Shown here one piece after another: positions 9,465-19,188 of a stretch of 64,000 bases of DNA. The notes below the pieces were generated by a model. That model was not told the origin of the DNA. It worked only from the letters and a program-made list of their open reading frames with translations, and made no database searches. Source of the stretch: Pseudomonas sp. ATCC 13867 (GTDB lineage Bacteria > Pseudomonadota > Gammaproteobacteria > Pseudomonadales > Pseudomonadaceae); the NCBI RefSeq assembly GCF_000349845.1, contig NC_020829.1, forward strand, positions 5,277,001 to 5,341,000, written 5' to 3'. Position 1 is the stretch's first letter. Every line of letters begins with the position of its first letter. A program made the translations under genes and the position numbers.

Positions 9465-9665
9465 CGGAAGGGCTATATCGGCGGCTTTTCGAGGAACCGC
9501 GAGTCTACTCCAGCCGGCGCGGCGCGGGCCACCGAACAATCCGCGCGCAGATGACCATAACAGTTGCCCGGCGGCGCAACACCGGCGCGTCGTCGACCGC
9601 TATAATCCGCCCTTTCGACCATTCTCCGGCGCCGTTGCGCCCATCCAGGTAAGAAGACCCTCGCC

Positions 9666-10337
9666 ATGAACCAGGATCAGCTCAAGCAGGCTGTGGCCCA
9701 GGCCGCCGTCGACCACATCCTTCCGCACCTCGACAGCAAGAGCATCGTCGGCGTGGGCACCGGCTCCACCGCCAACTTCTTCATCGACCTGCTGGCCAGG
9801 CACAAGGCCGAGTTCGACGGCGCCGTGGCCAGCTCCGAAGCCACCGCCGCCCGTCTGAAGGGCCACGGCATCCCGGTCTATGACCTGAACACCGTCAGCG
9901 AACTGGAGTTCTACGTCGACGGCGCCGACGAGACCAACGAGCGCCTGGAACTGATCAAGGGCGGCGGCGCCGCGTTGACCCGCGAAAAGATCGTCGCCGC
10001 GGTGGCCAAGGAATTCATCTGCATCGCCGACGCCAGCAAGCGGGTGCCGATGCTCGGCGGCTTCCCGCTGCCGGTGGAAGTCATCCCCATGGCCCGCAGC
10101 CACGTAGCGCGCCAGCTGGTGAAGCTGGGTGGCGACCCGGTGTACCGCGAGGGCGTGCTGACCGACAACGGCAACATCATCCTCGACGTGCACAACCTGC
10201 GCATCGACAGCCCGGTACAGCTGGAAGAGGCGATCAACAACATCGTCGGCGTGGTCACCAACGGCCTGTTCGCCGCGCGCCCGGCCGACCTGCTGCTGCT
10301 GGGCACCGCCGAAGGCGTGAAGACCCTCAAGGCCTGA
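9666..10337 (+). CDS. rpiA: Ribose-5-phosphate isomerase A
   Basis: 223 residues, standard RpiA size. It interconverts ribose 5-phosphate and ribulose 5-phosphate in the pentose phosphate pathway. Visible family motifs are [13 protein letters not shown] (phosphate loop), DGADET with the catalytic aspartate region, and [12 protein letters not shown] with the catalytic-site lysine and glutamate. A GC-rich hairpin with a following T-rich stretch lies directly after the stop. Confidence 0.97.
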   Translation: MNQDQLKQAVAQAAVDHILPHLDSKSIVGVGTGSTANFFIDLLARHKAEFDGAVASSEATAARLKGHGIPVYDLNTVSELEFYVDGADETNERLELIKGGGAALTREKIVAAVAKEFICIADASKRVPMLGGFPLPVEVIPMARSHVARQLVKLGGDPVYREGVLTDNGNIILDVHNLRIDSPVQLEEAINNIVGVVTNGLFAARPADLLLLGTAEGVKTLKA

Positions 10338-10342
10338 CCGCC

Positions 10343-10373
10343 AGGGCGCCATCTGCCCGATGGCGCCTTTCTT
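10343..10373 (+). terminator. Rho-independent terminator after rpiA
   Basis: Nine-base stem GGCGCCATC (10345-10353) with GATGGCGCC (10359-10367), a five-base loop, then TTTCTT. Placed a few bases after the rpiA stop. Confidence 0.8.
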
Positions 10374-10426
10374 CCCGCTCGCGACCGTCTACGCTGGGGA
10401 TACCAATCACCCAACGGAGAAACGGC

Positions 10427-10759
10427 ATGGCCGGCAAGTTCCATCTCAAGAAGGCCAGTGATGGCCAGTTCCACTTCAACCTGCACGCCAGCAACGGCGA
10501 GATCGTGCTGACCAGCGAGCTGTACAAGGCCAAGACCTCGGCGCAGGACGGCATCGAGTCGGTACGCAAGAACGCCCAGCGCGAAGGCGCCTTCGAGGTG
10601 AAGAGCGCCTCCAACGGCAAGCATTACTTCGTGCTCAAGGCCACCAACGGCCAGGTCGTCGGCCAGAGCCAGATGTACGCGAGCCTTGCCAATGCCGAGG
10701 GCGGCGTGGCCGCGGTGAAGCGCTACGCGCCAGAGGCCACGATCAGCGACGAAACCTGA
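10427..10759 (+). CDS. YegP-like DUF1508 protein
   Basis: 110 residues made of two tandem copies of the roughly 48-residue DUF1508 repeat. Copy 1 contains KFHLKKASDGQFHFNLHASNG and copy 2 starts near residue 53. Both share the pattern of a Phe/Lys-rich strand, an xxNG turn and a final S..Y/A..S..G segment. The fold is a small alpha-beta unit whose function is unknown; E. coli YegP belongs to the same family. No signal peptide is visible, so it is cytoplasmic. It follows rpiA as in PAO1 (PA0329). Confidence 0.88.
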   Translation: MAGKFHLKKASDGQFHFNLHASNGEIVLTSELYKAKTSAQDGIESVRKNAQREGAFEVKSASNGKHYFVLKATNGQVVGQSQMYASLANAEGGVAAVKRYAPEATISDET

Positions 10760-10787
10760 AGCGCATCCTTTCGGAGTGCCTCGGACA

Positions 10788-10815
10788 ACACGGCCGGCCC
10801 AACGGCCGGCCGTGT
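10788..10815 (+). terminator. GC-rich hairpin after the YegP-like gene
   Basis: Perfect 11-base inverted repeat ACACGGCCGGC / GCCGGCCGTGT with a six-base loop. It lacks a long T-run, so it may act as a weak terminator or RNA 3'-end stabiliser. Confidence 0.55.
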
Positions 10816-10957
10816 ATCATCATTGTTACAGCGAGGCGACACGTCCAGTCGCCCATGCGTCAAATTCCGGCCATCTTCGGCGAAACGGTCCACATCCTGC
10901 TTTGCTCGGCGCACGCATCAAACGATGCGCGACTCAACCGACACAGAGGAAAGTGCC

Positions 10958-12901
10958 GTGTTCAAACCCTTAGCCGTTGCCGTCAGCCTTGGATGCGCCG
11001 CGCTGTCGGCCAATATCGACGCCTATGAATACGGGGACTACGCCGGGGACACCCTGGATAGCCTGATCAACGACTATCCCGGGCGTTATCGCGGCACCAC
11101 CAGTTTCGCCGGGGCCACCGCACTGATGCAGTCGCGCCTGAGCTTCGGCTACCAGACGCAGGTCCAGGACTTCACCTGGGCCGGCAACCGCAGCTCGCAG
11201 AACGTCATCGCCAGCGCGCCAGGCAGCAGCGGCCAGTTCGTGGTGCTGGGCGCCCACTACGACACCTACTACGGCCGCCCGACCCTGCAGGGCCTGGACG
11301 ATAATGGCTCCGGGGCCGCCGTGCTGACCGAGATCGCCCGCAACCTGGGCGGCATTGCCCTGGAAAACGGCCTGGAAGTGGTCGGCTTCGGCGCCGAAGA
11401 GGAAGGCCTGCGCGGCTCCCGCGCCTACGTCGCCTCGCTCGGCGACGAGCAGCGCGCCAACCTGCTGGGGATGATCAACCTCGACAGCCTGGTCACCGGC
11501 GACAAGATGTACGCCCACGCCGGCTTCAACAGCGTCGACAACCCGGCGCTGGCCGCCTACCGCGAGCAGGTCCTGCGCATCGCCCAGGAGCTGAACATTC
11601 CGCTGTTCACCAATCCCGGGCTTGACCCGGCATACCCCGCCGGCACCGGCTGCTGCAGCGATGGCGAGAGCTTCGAAGGCCTGAACGTGCCGGTACTGTT
11701 CGTCGAGGCGACCAACTGGGAACTCGGCGACCTGGACGGCTACATCCAGACCGACAACCCGGCCATCCCCGGCGGCGCCACCTGGCACAATCCGGCCCTG
11801 GACAACGAGCAGGTGCTCACCGGCGCCTTCGGCCAGGAACGCATCGACCAGCGCCTGCGCGACTTCTCGCGCCTGCTCACGCGCCTGGTGCTGGAGCTGA
11901 CCAACGCCGACCTGCTGGCCTCCACCGCCTCCGGCGGCGCGATGGCGCGGCAGATGGAAGACCAGTTGCAGCGCCAGCACCTGGCCCTTACCCGGCTGCA
12001 TGACCGCCGCTGGCTAAGCCTGCTGGGCAGCACCCGCGCGGTGGGCAGCTTCGACGGCGAAGTCGGCGTGGAAGGCGAAACCACCCCGGAAAGCGGCTTC
12101 GACATGCCCGGCGACCCGCGCTCGCACCGCGCCGGCGTGCACCTGCTGGGCGACTACCGCGCCAGCGAGGCACTGACCCTCGGCGGCAGCCTGAGCTTCC
12201 AGCGCAGCCGCGACAACCTGGACCACAGCGCCCGCCTGGAAGCGGAAACCTGGCAGCTGGGGCTCTACGGTCTGTTCAACGACGGCGGCCCGGCCTGGCT
12301 GGGCGGCGAACTGAGCGCCGGCTACAGCGACCTCGACAGCAAGCGCGCGGTCTACCTGCAGGCGAAGAACGGCCCCGTCCTGCTCGACCAGCGCCTCGAC
12401 GGCGACACCAATGCCTGGTTCTGGGGCGCCCGCGTCGACGGCGGCTACGACTTCGATGTGGCCGGCATCAGGACCGGTCCGCAGGGCGGACTGGACTACG
12501 TGCACTACCGCATCGACGACTTCGACGAAGACGACGACCTGCGCACTGCGCTGGGCTTCGAGGAACAGGACTACGACTCGCTGGAGGCCAGCCTCGGCTG
12601 GGGCCTGCGCGGCGAACTGGCGCTGGGCAAGCGGATGGCTGTGAAACCCTACGCCAGCGTGCGCTGGGTGAAGGAACTGGAGGACGGCCGGCTGGATGAC
12701 ATCGCGCTGGCCGCCCTGGGCGATGGCCGCACCCGCGAGGCCGACCTGGGCGATGTGGACAAGGATTTCGGCCGCGCCCAGGCCGGCGCGTTGCTGGCCG
12801 TCTCCGAGCAACTGGGCGTGTTCGCCGAGGCCAATACGCGCTTCGCCCACAGCGAAGGCAGCCAGGCGTCCTATTCGCTCGGGGTGCAGTGGCAGTTCTG
12901 A
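10958..12901 (+). CDS. aaaA: Arginine-specific aminopeptidase autotransporter AaaA
   Basis: About 647 residues from a GTG at 10958, which has a GAGGA ribosome site seven bases upstream and begins a signal peptide. The passenger domain is an M28-type zinc peptidase. Metal-ligand motifs are visible: GAHYDT (His100, Asp102), GLDDNGSGA (Asp near 114), GAEEEG (Glu147/148) and NLDS. From about residue 380 the sequence becomes an alternating beta-strand autotransporter barrel ending in aromatic Phe, the classic outer-membrane C-terminus. AaaA of P. aeruginosa is tethered to the cell surface and releases N-terminal arginine from peptides as a nitrogen source. Position next to the YegP-like gene and carP matches PA0328. 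Confidence 0.93.
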   Translation: MFKPLAVAVSLGCAALSANIDAYEYGDYAGDTLDSLINDYPGRYRGTTSFAGATALMQSRLSFGYQTQVQDFTWAGNRSSQNVIASAPGSSGQFVVLGAHYDTYYGRPTLQGLDDNGSGAAVLTEIARNLGGIALENGLEVVGFGAEEEGLRGSRAYVASLGDEQRANLLGMINLDSLVTGDKMYAHAGFNSVDNPALAAYREQVLRIAQELNIPLFTNPGLDPAYPAGTGCCSDGESFEGLNVPVLFVEATNWELGDLDGYIQTDNPAIPGGATWHNPALDNEQVLTGAFGQERIDQRLRDFSRLLTRLVLELTNADLLASTASGGAMARQMEDQLQRQHLALTRLHDRRWLSLLGSTRAVGSFDGEVGVEGETTPESGFDMPGDPRSHRAGVHLLGDYRASEALTLGGSLSFQRSRDNLDHSARLEAETWQLGLYGLFNDGGPAWLGGELSAGYSDLDSKRAVYLQAKNGPVLLDQRLDGDTNAWFWGARVDGGYDFDVAGIRTGPQGGLDYVHYRIDDFDEDDDLRTALGFEEQDYDSLEASLGWGLRGELALGKRMAVKPYASVRWVKELEDGRLDDIALAALGDGRTREADLGDVDKDFGRAQAGALLAVSEQLGVFAEANTRFAHSEGSQASYSLGVQWQF

Positions 12902-12919
12902 GGAAGGAGTCGGGGACGC

Positions 12920-13849
12920 TCAGGGCGTGCCCGTCTCACGCTTCTTGAACACGTAGAACAGGTTGGGTTCGCTGACCAGGTACAGCGTGCCGTTGTCGTC
13001 CAGGGTGATGCCCTCGGCCTGCGGCACGCTGCGGCGCAGTCCGTGCATGCCGCGCCGCAGCGACAGCGAGCTGATCGGCTCGCCATCCGCGCTCAGTTCC
13101 AGCACCAGCCGCGACTCGTCGGACAGCGCCAGCAGGTGCCCGCTGCGCTCGTCGTACTGCAGGCTGGACAGGTCGCGGACGAACAGGTTGCGGTTGTGCC
13201 GCAGGTCGTCCACCACGTGCACGGCAAAGGGTTCGCCGGCCTGCGCCAGGGGGAAGCCGCGCACCTCGTAGATGCGCACCGGATCGCGCTCCTTGGCGAC
13301 GAACAGGCGCTTGCCGACCGAGTCGTAGGCCAGCCCCTCGAAGCCCTTGTTGCCACCACGCCCGAGGGCCAGCGACAGTTGCTGGGCCTCGCTGGCATCG
13401 ACGTGCGTGGTGTCGTCGCGCAGGGTCACCTGGAACAGGCGCTGGCGGCGCTCGTCGCTCAGCACGTAGACATCCTTGCTGATGTACTCGATGGCCTCGG
13501 TGTCGCCGAAGTCCTCCAGGCTGATCTTGCGCAGAACCCGCCCCTCCAGCGACAGCTCGATGATCTGCGCCGGCTGGTTGGTCACGCTGAAGAGGGTCTG
13601 GCGGTCGGGGTCGTAGGTCAGCGCCGAGACATCGTCGTCCAGCCCCTCGATCGGCTGCGCCTCCAGCACCACCCGGTAGTCCGGCAGCCACAGCGACTGC
13701 TCGCGCCAGACCTCGGCGTGACGCCACTCCTCGACGGCGAACCAGGCCCGCTCATAGACGCGCAGGACCTGCCCCAGCCAGAGCAACAGCGCCAGTGCGA
13801 GCAGCAGCAGTGCGGCGATCAGGCGACGAGGGGTGAGCAGGCGGCGCAT
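12920..13849 (-). CDS. carP: CarP-like beta-propeller, SdiA-regulated family
   Basis: About 309 residues: a basic N-terminus, one membrane anchor or signal helix (residues about 10-28), then a periplasmic domain of repeated beta-strand blocks typical of the SdiA-regulated (PF06977) propeller. Repeats include LTYDPDRQTLFSVTN, GLAYDSVGKRLFVAKE and a final GTLYLVSEPNLFYVF. By synteny it is PA0327, described as the calcium-regulated putative phytase CarP that affects calcium homeostasis and pyocyanin. Start is the Met before the anchor; the frame continues 19 codons upstream without a better signal. It converges with aaaA (18 bases apart). A paralogue lies about 9 kb away. Confidence 0.85.
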   Translation of the reverse strand: MRRLLTPRRLIAALLLLALALLLWLGQVLRVYERAWFAVEEWRHAEVWREQSLWLPDYRVVLEAQPIEGLDDDVSALTYDPDRQTLFSVTNQPAQIIELSLEGRVLRKISLEDFGDTEAIEYISKDVYVLSDERRQRLFQVTLRDDTTHVDASEAQQLSLALGRGGNKGFEGLAYDSVGKRLFVAKERDPVRIYEVRGFPLAQAGEPFAVHVVDDLRHNRNLFVRDLSSLQYDERSGHLLALSDESRLVLELSADGEPISSLSLRRGMHGLRRSVPQAEGITLDDNGTLYLVSEPNLFYVFKKRETGTP

Positions 13850-13987
13850 GGAGGACTCGATGATCTCGGAAGGGCCGCGCAGCTTCGCAGCCACGGCTGA
13901 AGCCAAACTTAAAGGCGGCGATGGAAATGCCCGCAGGCTAGAGTCAGGTTAGCGCAAGACCGATCGATCATCCGCAAAGGTGTACCG

Positions 13988-15004
13988 ATGCCCGCGTCCC
14001 TGCTTCCCGAACAACGCCAGCAAGCCACCCTGCATACCGTGGTGCTGGCCACCGAGGTGCTGCATCACGCGGGCGTGCCGCGCCAGCGGCTATTGGAAGG
14101 CAGCGGCATCGACGAAACGGACCTGCTGACCCCGCACAAGCTCATCACCCATGCCCAGGAACTGCGGGTCTTCGCCAACGCCCTGGGCTGCCACCGCGAT
14201 CCGGCGCTGGGCCTCTACCTCGGCCTGCGCATGCATGTCTCGGCGTACGGCATCCTCGGCTACAGCATGCTCGCCAGCCGCACCCTGCGCGATGCACTGC
14301 AACTGGCGCTGTCCTTTCCCGACCTGCTCGGCACCTATTTCCGGCTGGCGCTGCAACCGCAGGGCGACGAGGTCCGATTTACCGCCGACGGCTACCGCTA
14401 CGCACCGGAGCTGACGGTGTTCAACACCGAACTGTGCCTGACCTCGCTGCTCACGGTGATCCGCGACCTGCTCGGCGAGTCGGTGCGTCCACGTCGCCTG
14501 TTGCTGGCTTATCGACCGCCGCTGCACGCCGCCACCTATACCGAGCGCCTGGGCTGCCCGGTGGAGTTTGGCGCGCCGACCAGCGCCCTGTGCTTCAGCC
14601 CGGCGCTGCTCGACCGCCCGTTGCCGCTGGCCGACCCGGTGAGCTGCCACAACGGCGTGCAGCAGTGCCTGCGCATGAGCGCGACGCTCAGCAGTCGCGG
14701 CGATGTGATCGAACAGTTGCGCCAGCACCTGGCCAGCCATCTGCAGGACACTGCCAGCCTGGACGCCGTGGCCCGGCACCTGCACCGCTCCACCCGCACC
14801 CTGCGCCGCCACCTGCAGCAGCAGAACACCAGTTATCAACAGGTGCTCGACGAGGTGCGCTTCGACCGTGCCCGGCAGTTGCTCAAGGACACCGACCTGC
14901 CGATCTACCTGATCGCCGAGCAGCTCGGCTACAGCGAGACGGCCAGCTTCCGCCATGCCTTCCAGCGCTGGAGCGGGGCGAGCCCGAGCCTGTATCGCGG
15001 CTGA
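13988..15004 (+). CDS. AraC-family regulator with arabinose-binding-like N-domain
   Basis: 338 residues. Residues about 20-210 match the Arabinose_bd-type N-terminal domain (GSGIDETDLLTPH, then LGLRMHVSAYGILGYSM). Residues about 235-338 form the two helix-turn-helix AraC DNA-binding domain, with ARHLHRSTRTLRRHLQQ and IAEQLGYSETASFRHAFQRWSG. This architecture is shared with OruR, ArgR and many catabolic activators of pseudomonads. The ligand is unknown. An AAAGG ribosome site precedes the ATG. It sits directly upstream of the ABC operon in the same orientation, separated by a REP pair and a direct repeat, so control of that operon is plausible but unproven. I do not recall an equivalent at this spot in PAO1. 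Confidence 0.9.
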   Translation: MPASLLPEQRQQATLHTVVLATEVLHHAGVPRQRLLEGSGIDETDLLTPHKLITHAQELRVFANALGCHRDPALGLYLGLRMHVSAYGILGYSMLASRTLRDALQLALSFPDLLGTYFRLALQPQGDEVRFTADGYRYAPELTVFNTELCLTSLLTVIRDLLGESVRPRRLLLAYRPPLHAATYTERLGCPVEFGAPTSALCFSPALLDRPLPLADPVSCHNGVQQCLRMSATLSSRGDVIEQLRQHLASHLQDTASLDAVARHLHRSTRTLRRHLQQQNTSYQQVLDEVRFDRARQLLKDTDLPIYLIAEQLGYSETASFRHAFQRWSGASPSLYRG

Positions 15005-15023
15005 GGCGCTGACGTCCCCTCCC

Positions 15024-15102
15024 TGTAGGAGCGAGCTTGCTCGCGAATCGCATGCACACCGAGCTCCCGGGAAATTCGTTCGCGAGCAAGCTCGCTCCTA
15101 CA
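15024..15102. repeat. Paired inverted REP element 1
   Basis: Two 24-base copies of the pseudomonad REP unit with core AGCGAGCTTGCTCGC face each other (15024-15047 and 15079-15102) with a 31-base spacer. The same unit occurs at three other places in this window. It lies just after the AraC gene stop. Confidence 0.92.
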
Positions 15103-15169
15103 AAGAGCCGGAACTCCGCACGACATCTCCTGACGCCCGGAATCCCGTGCCCCAAAAGCGATTTTCAAC

Positions 15170-15204
15170 TTGGCCTGATTTATCCCTTATTGGCCTGATC
15201 TATC
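15170..15204. promoter_or_regulatory. Tandem direct repeat upstream of ABC operon
   Basis: TTGGCCTGATTTATC (15170-15184) and TTGGCCTGATCTATC (15190-15204) differ at one base and start exactly 20 bases apart, about two DNA turns. Such spacing suits an activator bound to one face of the helix. It lies 109 bases before the first ABC gene. The binding protein is unknown; the upstream AraC regulator is a candidate. Confidence 0.5.
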
Positions 15205-15312
15205 GTTCTGCGCGTCCCAGCCCTTGGTCATTATCAATCCGCAGCTAGGTGAAACGGTCCTAGAAACCGTAAAACCTCAACAATAACAACTGCTTAACTG
15301 CACGGTACGAGC

Positions 15313-16362
15313 ATGACCAGCGCGATCACCATCGAGCGGATATGCATGGAGTTCGGTACACCCGGACAAGGCCTCAAGGCCCTGGACGACGTGTCACTGG
15401 AAATCCGCGCCAATGAGTTCTTCACCCTCCTCGGGCCTTCGGGCTGCGGCAAGACCACCTTGCTGCGACTGATCGCCGGCTTCGAACAACCTTCCTCCGG
15501 CAGCATCCGCCTCTACGGCGACGCGATGGAAGGCCTTCCGCCCTTCCGCCGCCCGGTCAACACCGTCTTCCAGAGCTACGCCCTGTTCCCGCACATGACG
15601 GTGGCCCAGAACATCGCCTTCGGCCTGGAAATGCAGGGCAAGCAGCGTGGCGACATCGACGCCACCGTGCAGAAGATGCTCGACCTGGTGCGCCTGCCGG
15701 ACGTGGGCAACCGCCGCGCCGACCAGCTCTCCGGCGGCCAGCAGCAGCGCATCGCCCTGGCCCGTGCCCTGGCCAGCCGGCCCAAGGTGCTACTGCTCGA
15801 CGAATCGCTGTCCGCGCTGGACCTCAAGCTGCGCAAGGAAATGCAGATCGAGCTCAAGCGCCTGCAGCACGAGACCGGCATCACCTTCATCTTCGTCACC
15901 CACGACCAGGAAGAAGCCCTGACCATGTCCGACCGCATCGCGGTGATGAGTCGCGGCAAGGTCATGCAGATCGGTACGCCCACGGAAATCTACGAAGCGC
16001 CGGTCAACCGCCTGGTGGCCGACTTCATCGGCGAGACCAACTTCCTCGAAGGGGAATCCAGCGGCGACAGCGTGCGCCTGCCCGACGGCCAACTGCTGCC
16101 GGCGGCCACCACCCTGCCGGGCAAGGTGACCCTGGCGATCCGCCCGGAACGCACCGAGCTTGCGCTGGATGGCCAGCTCGAGGGCGTGGTGGAGAACATC
16201 GTCTACGTCGGCACCGACACCGTGTACCACCTCAACGTCGCCGGTCAGGGCGGCTTCCGCGTCCGTCAGCAGAACCGCGACGGCGCCCATTCCACCCACG
16301 CCCCGGGCGCACGGGTACGGGTCCGCGTGCCCGCCACCGCCATCCGGGTGCTGGCCGAATGA
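15313..16362 (+). CDS. Polyamine-type ABC transporter, ATPase (PotA-like)
   Basis: 349 residues. Walker A is GPSGCGKTT, the ABC signature is LSGGQQQR and Walker B is [11 protein letters not shown]; here Ser replaces the usual Pro after Glu. The H-loop is FVTHDQEEA. The C-terminal ~110 residues form the TOBE/OB regulatory domain of the PotA/MalK group. It energises uptake by the two permeases and binding protein that follow, with which it overlaps or nearly overlaps. Corresponds to PA0326. Because an acetylpolyamine amidohydrolase and a permease follow, the imported solute is likely a polyamine or acetylpolyamine, but this is inference. Confidence 0.93.
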   Translation: MTSAITIERICMEFGTPGQGLKALDDVSLEIRANEFFTLLGPSGCGKTTLLRLIAGFEQPSSGSIRLYGDAMEGLPPFRRPVNTVFQSYALFPHMTVAQNIAFGLEMQGKQRGDIDATVQKMLDLVRLPDVGNRRADQLSGGQQQRIALARALASRPKVLLLDESLSALDLKLRKEMQIELKRLQHETGITFIFVTHDQEEALTMSDRIAVMSRGKVMQIGTPTEIYEAPVNRLVADFIGETNFLEGESSGDSVRLPDGQLLPAATTLPGKVTLAIRPERTELALDGQLEGVVENIVYVGTDTVYHLNVAGQGGFRVRQQNRDGAHSTHAPGARVRVRVPATAIRVLAE

Positions 16363-17273
16363 GTACGCTGCGCGCACAAGCCGAACGCAAATCGCTGCTC
16401 AATCGCCTGGCCCTGACCAGCCCGGCGATGATCATGCTGGTGGTGTTCCTCGTCGTGCCGCTGGGCATCATGTTCGCCGTGTCGATCCAGGCACCGGGGG
16501 ACTACGGCGGCGTGAAATGGGGCCAGCACAGCGTCGAGGCCTACATCAACTTCCTCTGGGAACGCGACCTGGACGACAGCCTGGCGTTCAACGCCGACTA
16601 CCTGGGCATCTTCCAGCGCTCGTTCTGGCTGTCGGTCCTGACCACCCTGGGCTGCCTGCTGATCGGCTTCCCCACCGCGCTGTACCTGGCGCTGCAGGAC
16701 GAGCGTCGGCGCAACCTGCTGCTGTTCCTGGTCACGGTGCCGTTCTGGACCAACCTGCTGGTGCGGGTCTACGCCTGGATCCTGCTGCTGCGCAACGGCG
16801 GGCTGATCGACGAGGGGCTGCACGGGCTGGGCTTTGCCAATGCATCGCTGGGCCTGCTCTATACCGACAACGCGGTGATCATCGGGCTGCTCTACACCTA
16901 CCTGCCGTTCATGGTGCTGCCGGTCTATACGAGCCTGGAGAAGATGGACTGGCGCCTGGTGGAAGCGGCCTTCGACCTGGGCGCCAACCGCTGGAAGGCA
17001 CTCAGGCGGATCATCATCCCGCTGGCCATGCCGGGCATCGTCGCCGGCTGCATCCTGGTGTTCATCCCCTCGCTGGGCAGCTACATCATTCCCGAACTGC
17101 TGGGGGGCGGTAAGTCGCTGATGATCGGCAACCTGATCCAGCTGCAGTTCGGCACGGCACACAACTGGCCGTTCGGCGCGGCGCTGTCCTTCGCCCTGCT
17201 GGCCTTCGTGCTGCTGGCGATGCTGATCTACAGCATGCGCTTCAAGCAGGGCGGCGCGGGAGGTCATCCATGA
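16359..17273 (+). CDS. Polyamine-type ABC transporter, permease (PotB-like)
   Basis: 304 residues with six main transmembrane helices and a long periplasmic loop after the first. The ATPase-coupling EAA loop reads [26 protein letters not shown]. PotB-type features include the [12 protein letters not shown] segment. Its ATG overlaps the ATPase stop by four bases, indicating translational coupling. It is equivalent to PA0325. Confidence 0.93.
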   Translation: MSTLRAQAERKSLLNRLALTSPAMIMLVVFLVVPLGIMFAVSIQAPGDYGGVKWGQHSVEAYINFLWERDLDDSLAFNADYLGIFQRSFWLSVLTTLGCLLIGFPTALYLALQDERRRNLLLFLVTVPFWTNLLVRVYAWILLLRNGGLIDEGLHGLGFANASLGLLYTDNAVIIGLLYTYLPFMVLPVYTSLEKMDWRLVEAAFDLGANRWKALRRIIIPLAMPGIVAGCILVFIPSLGSYIIPELLGGGKSLMIGNLIQLQFGTAHNWPFGAALSFALLAFVLLAMLIYSMRFKQGGAGGHP

Positions 17274-18058
17274 AGTCGGCCAATCCGCTCTGGCGCTTCA
17301 CTGGGGTCAGGCCCGCCGCCTGGCTGTTCTTCGCCTTCCTCTACGTCCCGATCATCGTGCTGGTGGTATTGAGCTTCAACAGCGGGCAGTCGGCGACGCT
17401 GTGGGAGAGCTTCAGCTTCAAGTGGTACGCCGTGGTGGCCGATGACCCGGAAATCCTCCGCGCGGCGAAGAACTCGCTGATCGTCGCCAGCCTCGCCACC
17501 CTCATCGCCACCTCGCTGGCCACCCTCGCCGCCCTCGGCATGCGCGGTCGTACCTTCCGGGGCCAGGGCCTGATGAGCGGCGTGCTGGGCCTGCCGCTGC
17601 TGGTGCCGGAGATCGTCACCGCCGTCGCGACCCTGATGTTCTTCGCCTTCATCGGTCTGAAGCTGTCGCTGTTCACCATCCTGCTGGCGCACATCGTGTT
17701 CTGCATTCCCTTCGCCTACCTGCCGATCCGCGCCCGGCTCGAAGGCATGGACCCCAGACTGGCGGAAGCGGCGGCGGACCTCTATGCCTCGCCGTGGAAG
17801 ACCTTCTGGAAGGTGACCTTCCCCCTGCTGACGCCGGGGATAGTGTCCGGGGCGATGCTGGCGTTCATCATCTCGATGGACGATTTCGTCATCACCTACT
17901 TCGTCGCCGGCGCCGGGGCCACCACCCTGCCGGTGTACATCTTCAGCTCCATCCGCATGGGGATTTCCCCGAAGATCAACGCCATATCTTCAATAATACT
18001 GTTGATTTCCATCGCGTTCGTTGCGTTGTCGTACTACGTCGGCCAGCGTCGCCGCTGA
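17270..18058 (+). CDS. Polyamine-type ABC transporter, permease (PotC-like)
   Basis: 262 residues and six hydrophobic helices. The EAA loop is EAAADLYASPWKTFWKVTFPL, followed by the SMDDFVITYFVAG motif common to PotC and SpuH-type permeases. It pairs with the preceding permease to form the channel. Start and stop overlap its upstream neighbour as ATGA. Equivalent to PA0324. Confidence 0.93.
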   Translation: MKSANPLWRFTGVRPAAWLFFAFLYVPIIVLVVLSFNSGQSATLWESFSFKWYAVVADDPEILRAAKNSLIVASLATLIATSLATLAALGMRGRTFRGQGLMSGVLGLPLLVPEIVTAVATLMFFAFIGLKLSLFTILLAHIVFCIPFAYLPIRARLEGMDPRLAEAAADLYASPWKTFWKVTFPLLTPGIVSGAMLAFIISMDDFVITYFVAGAGATTLPVYIFSSIRMGISPKINAISSIILLISIAFVALSYYVGQRRR

Positions 18059-18101
18059 CCTCCTGCCGCCAAGCAAAACAACATTGCAAGGAGCTTCACC
18101 G

Positions 18102-19151
18102 ATGAAATTCCGCCGTACTCCCATCGCCCGCGCGCTCGTCGCCGCCAGCCTGTTGCTGGCCGGCAGCGCGCACGCCGAAGGCACCCTGCACTTCGCCAAC
18201 TGGTCGGACTACTTCCCGCCGGAGCTGCTGAAGAAGTTCGAGAAGGACACCGGCATCCACGCCACCCTGGACTCCTACGACAGCAACGAAACCCTGCTGG
18301 CCAAGCTCAAGGCCGGCGGCGGCGCCTACGACGTGGTGGTGCCGTCGGACAGCTTCATCGAGATCTTCGTCAAGGAAAGCCTGCTGCAGAAGCTCGACAA
18401 GGCGCAGTTGCCGAACCTGGCCAACCTCAAGGACAAGTTCAAGACCCTGACCTACGACCCGGGCCACGACTACACCGTGCCCTACCTGTGGGGCACCACC
18501 GGCTACAGCTACGACAGCGCCAAGGTCCCCGGCGGTAAGCTGGAGGAAAGCTGGAAGCCGTTCTTCGAGCCGCCGGCCGAGCTGAAGGGCAAGGTGGTGG
18601 CGCTCAACTCCATCGAGGAGCTGTATGCCCCGGCGTCCTATTACCTGGGCATCGACGAGTGCACCGAGGACCCGAAGGAAGCGACGAAGATCCAGGACCT
18701 GCTGCTCAAGCAGAAGCCGATGCTGGCGATGTACAACAGCGACGGCACCATCGAGCGCATGGCCGCCGGTGAAGTCTCCATGCACCAGCAGTGGAACGGC
18801 GCCTTCCACCGCGCCCACGCCCAGCGCGCCAGCCTGGTCTACGTCTATCCGAAGGAAGGCATCCGCCTGTTCATCGACAACCTGGCCATTCCCAAGGACG
18901 CCACCAACATCAAGGAAGCCCACGTCTTCCTGAACTGGATGATGCAGCCGGAAAACATTGCCGCCGCCTCCAACTTCGCCAAGTACAACAACGCCATCGA
19001 AGGCTCGGACAAGTACATGGAGAAGGAGCTGTTCGACGACCCGGCGATCAACACCCCGGCCGACAAGCTGGACCGCCTCAAACCCTTCCAGCTGTGCTCG
19101 CCCAAGGCGCTGCAACTGCGCTCCAAGGTGTGGACCAAGCTGAAGAAATGA
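18102..19151 (+). CDS. Periplasmic polyamine-type binding protein (PotD-like)
   Basis: 349 residues with a Sec signal peptide ending AHA before residue 26. The mature protein has PotD-family landmarks: FANWSDYFPP, the Tyr-Asp-Ser-Asn-Glu hinge and WGTTGYSYD. At the position where SpuD has Phe273 and SpuE Trp270, this protein reads GIRLFIDN, so its ligand pocket is different from both. An AAGGAG ribosome site at 18088-18093 sets the start. It is the last gene of the importer operon, followed by a hairpin. Equivalent to PA0323. Confidence 0.92.
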   Translation: MKFRRTPIARALVAASLLLAGSAHAEGTLHFANWSDYFPPELLKKFEKDTGIHATLDSYDSNETLLAKLKAGGGAYDVVVPSDSFIEIFVKESLLQKLDKAQLPNLANLKDKFKTLTYDPGHDYTVPYLWGTTGYSYDSAKVPGGKLEESWKPFFEPPAELKGKVVALNSIEELYAPASYYLGIDECTEDPKEATKIQDLLLKQKPMLAMYNSDGTIERMAAGEVSMHQQWNGAFHRAHAQRASLVYVYPKEGIRLFIDNLAIPKDATNIKEAHVFLNWMMQPENIAAASNFAKYNNAIEGSDKYMEKELFDDPAINTPADKLDRLKPFQLCSPKALQLRSKVWTKLKK

Positions 19152-19160
19152 CCCGCAGGT

Positions 19161-19188
19161 CACCCGGCGCGGCGGTGCGCGCCGGGTG
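19161..19188 (+). terminator. Hairpin after the ABC operon
   Basis: Eleven-base perfect stem CACCCGGCGCG (19161-19171) with CGCGCCGGGTG (19178-19188) and a six-base loop, ten bases after the stop codon. No T-run follows, so termination may be incomplete or Rho-assisted. Confidence 0.6.

Noticed and set aside
15024..15102. Possible CRISPR repeats
   Set aside because: Repeats are inverted pairs scattered over 36 kb, not regular direct repeats with spacers; they are REP elements. No cas genes are present.
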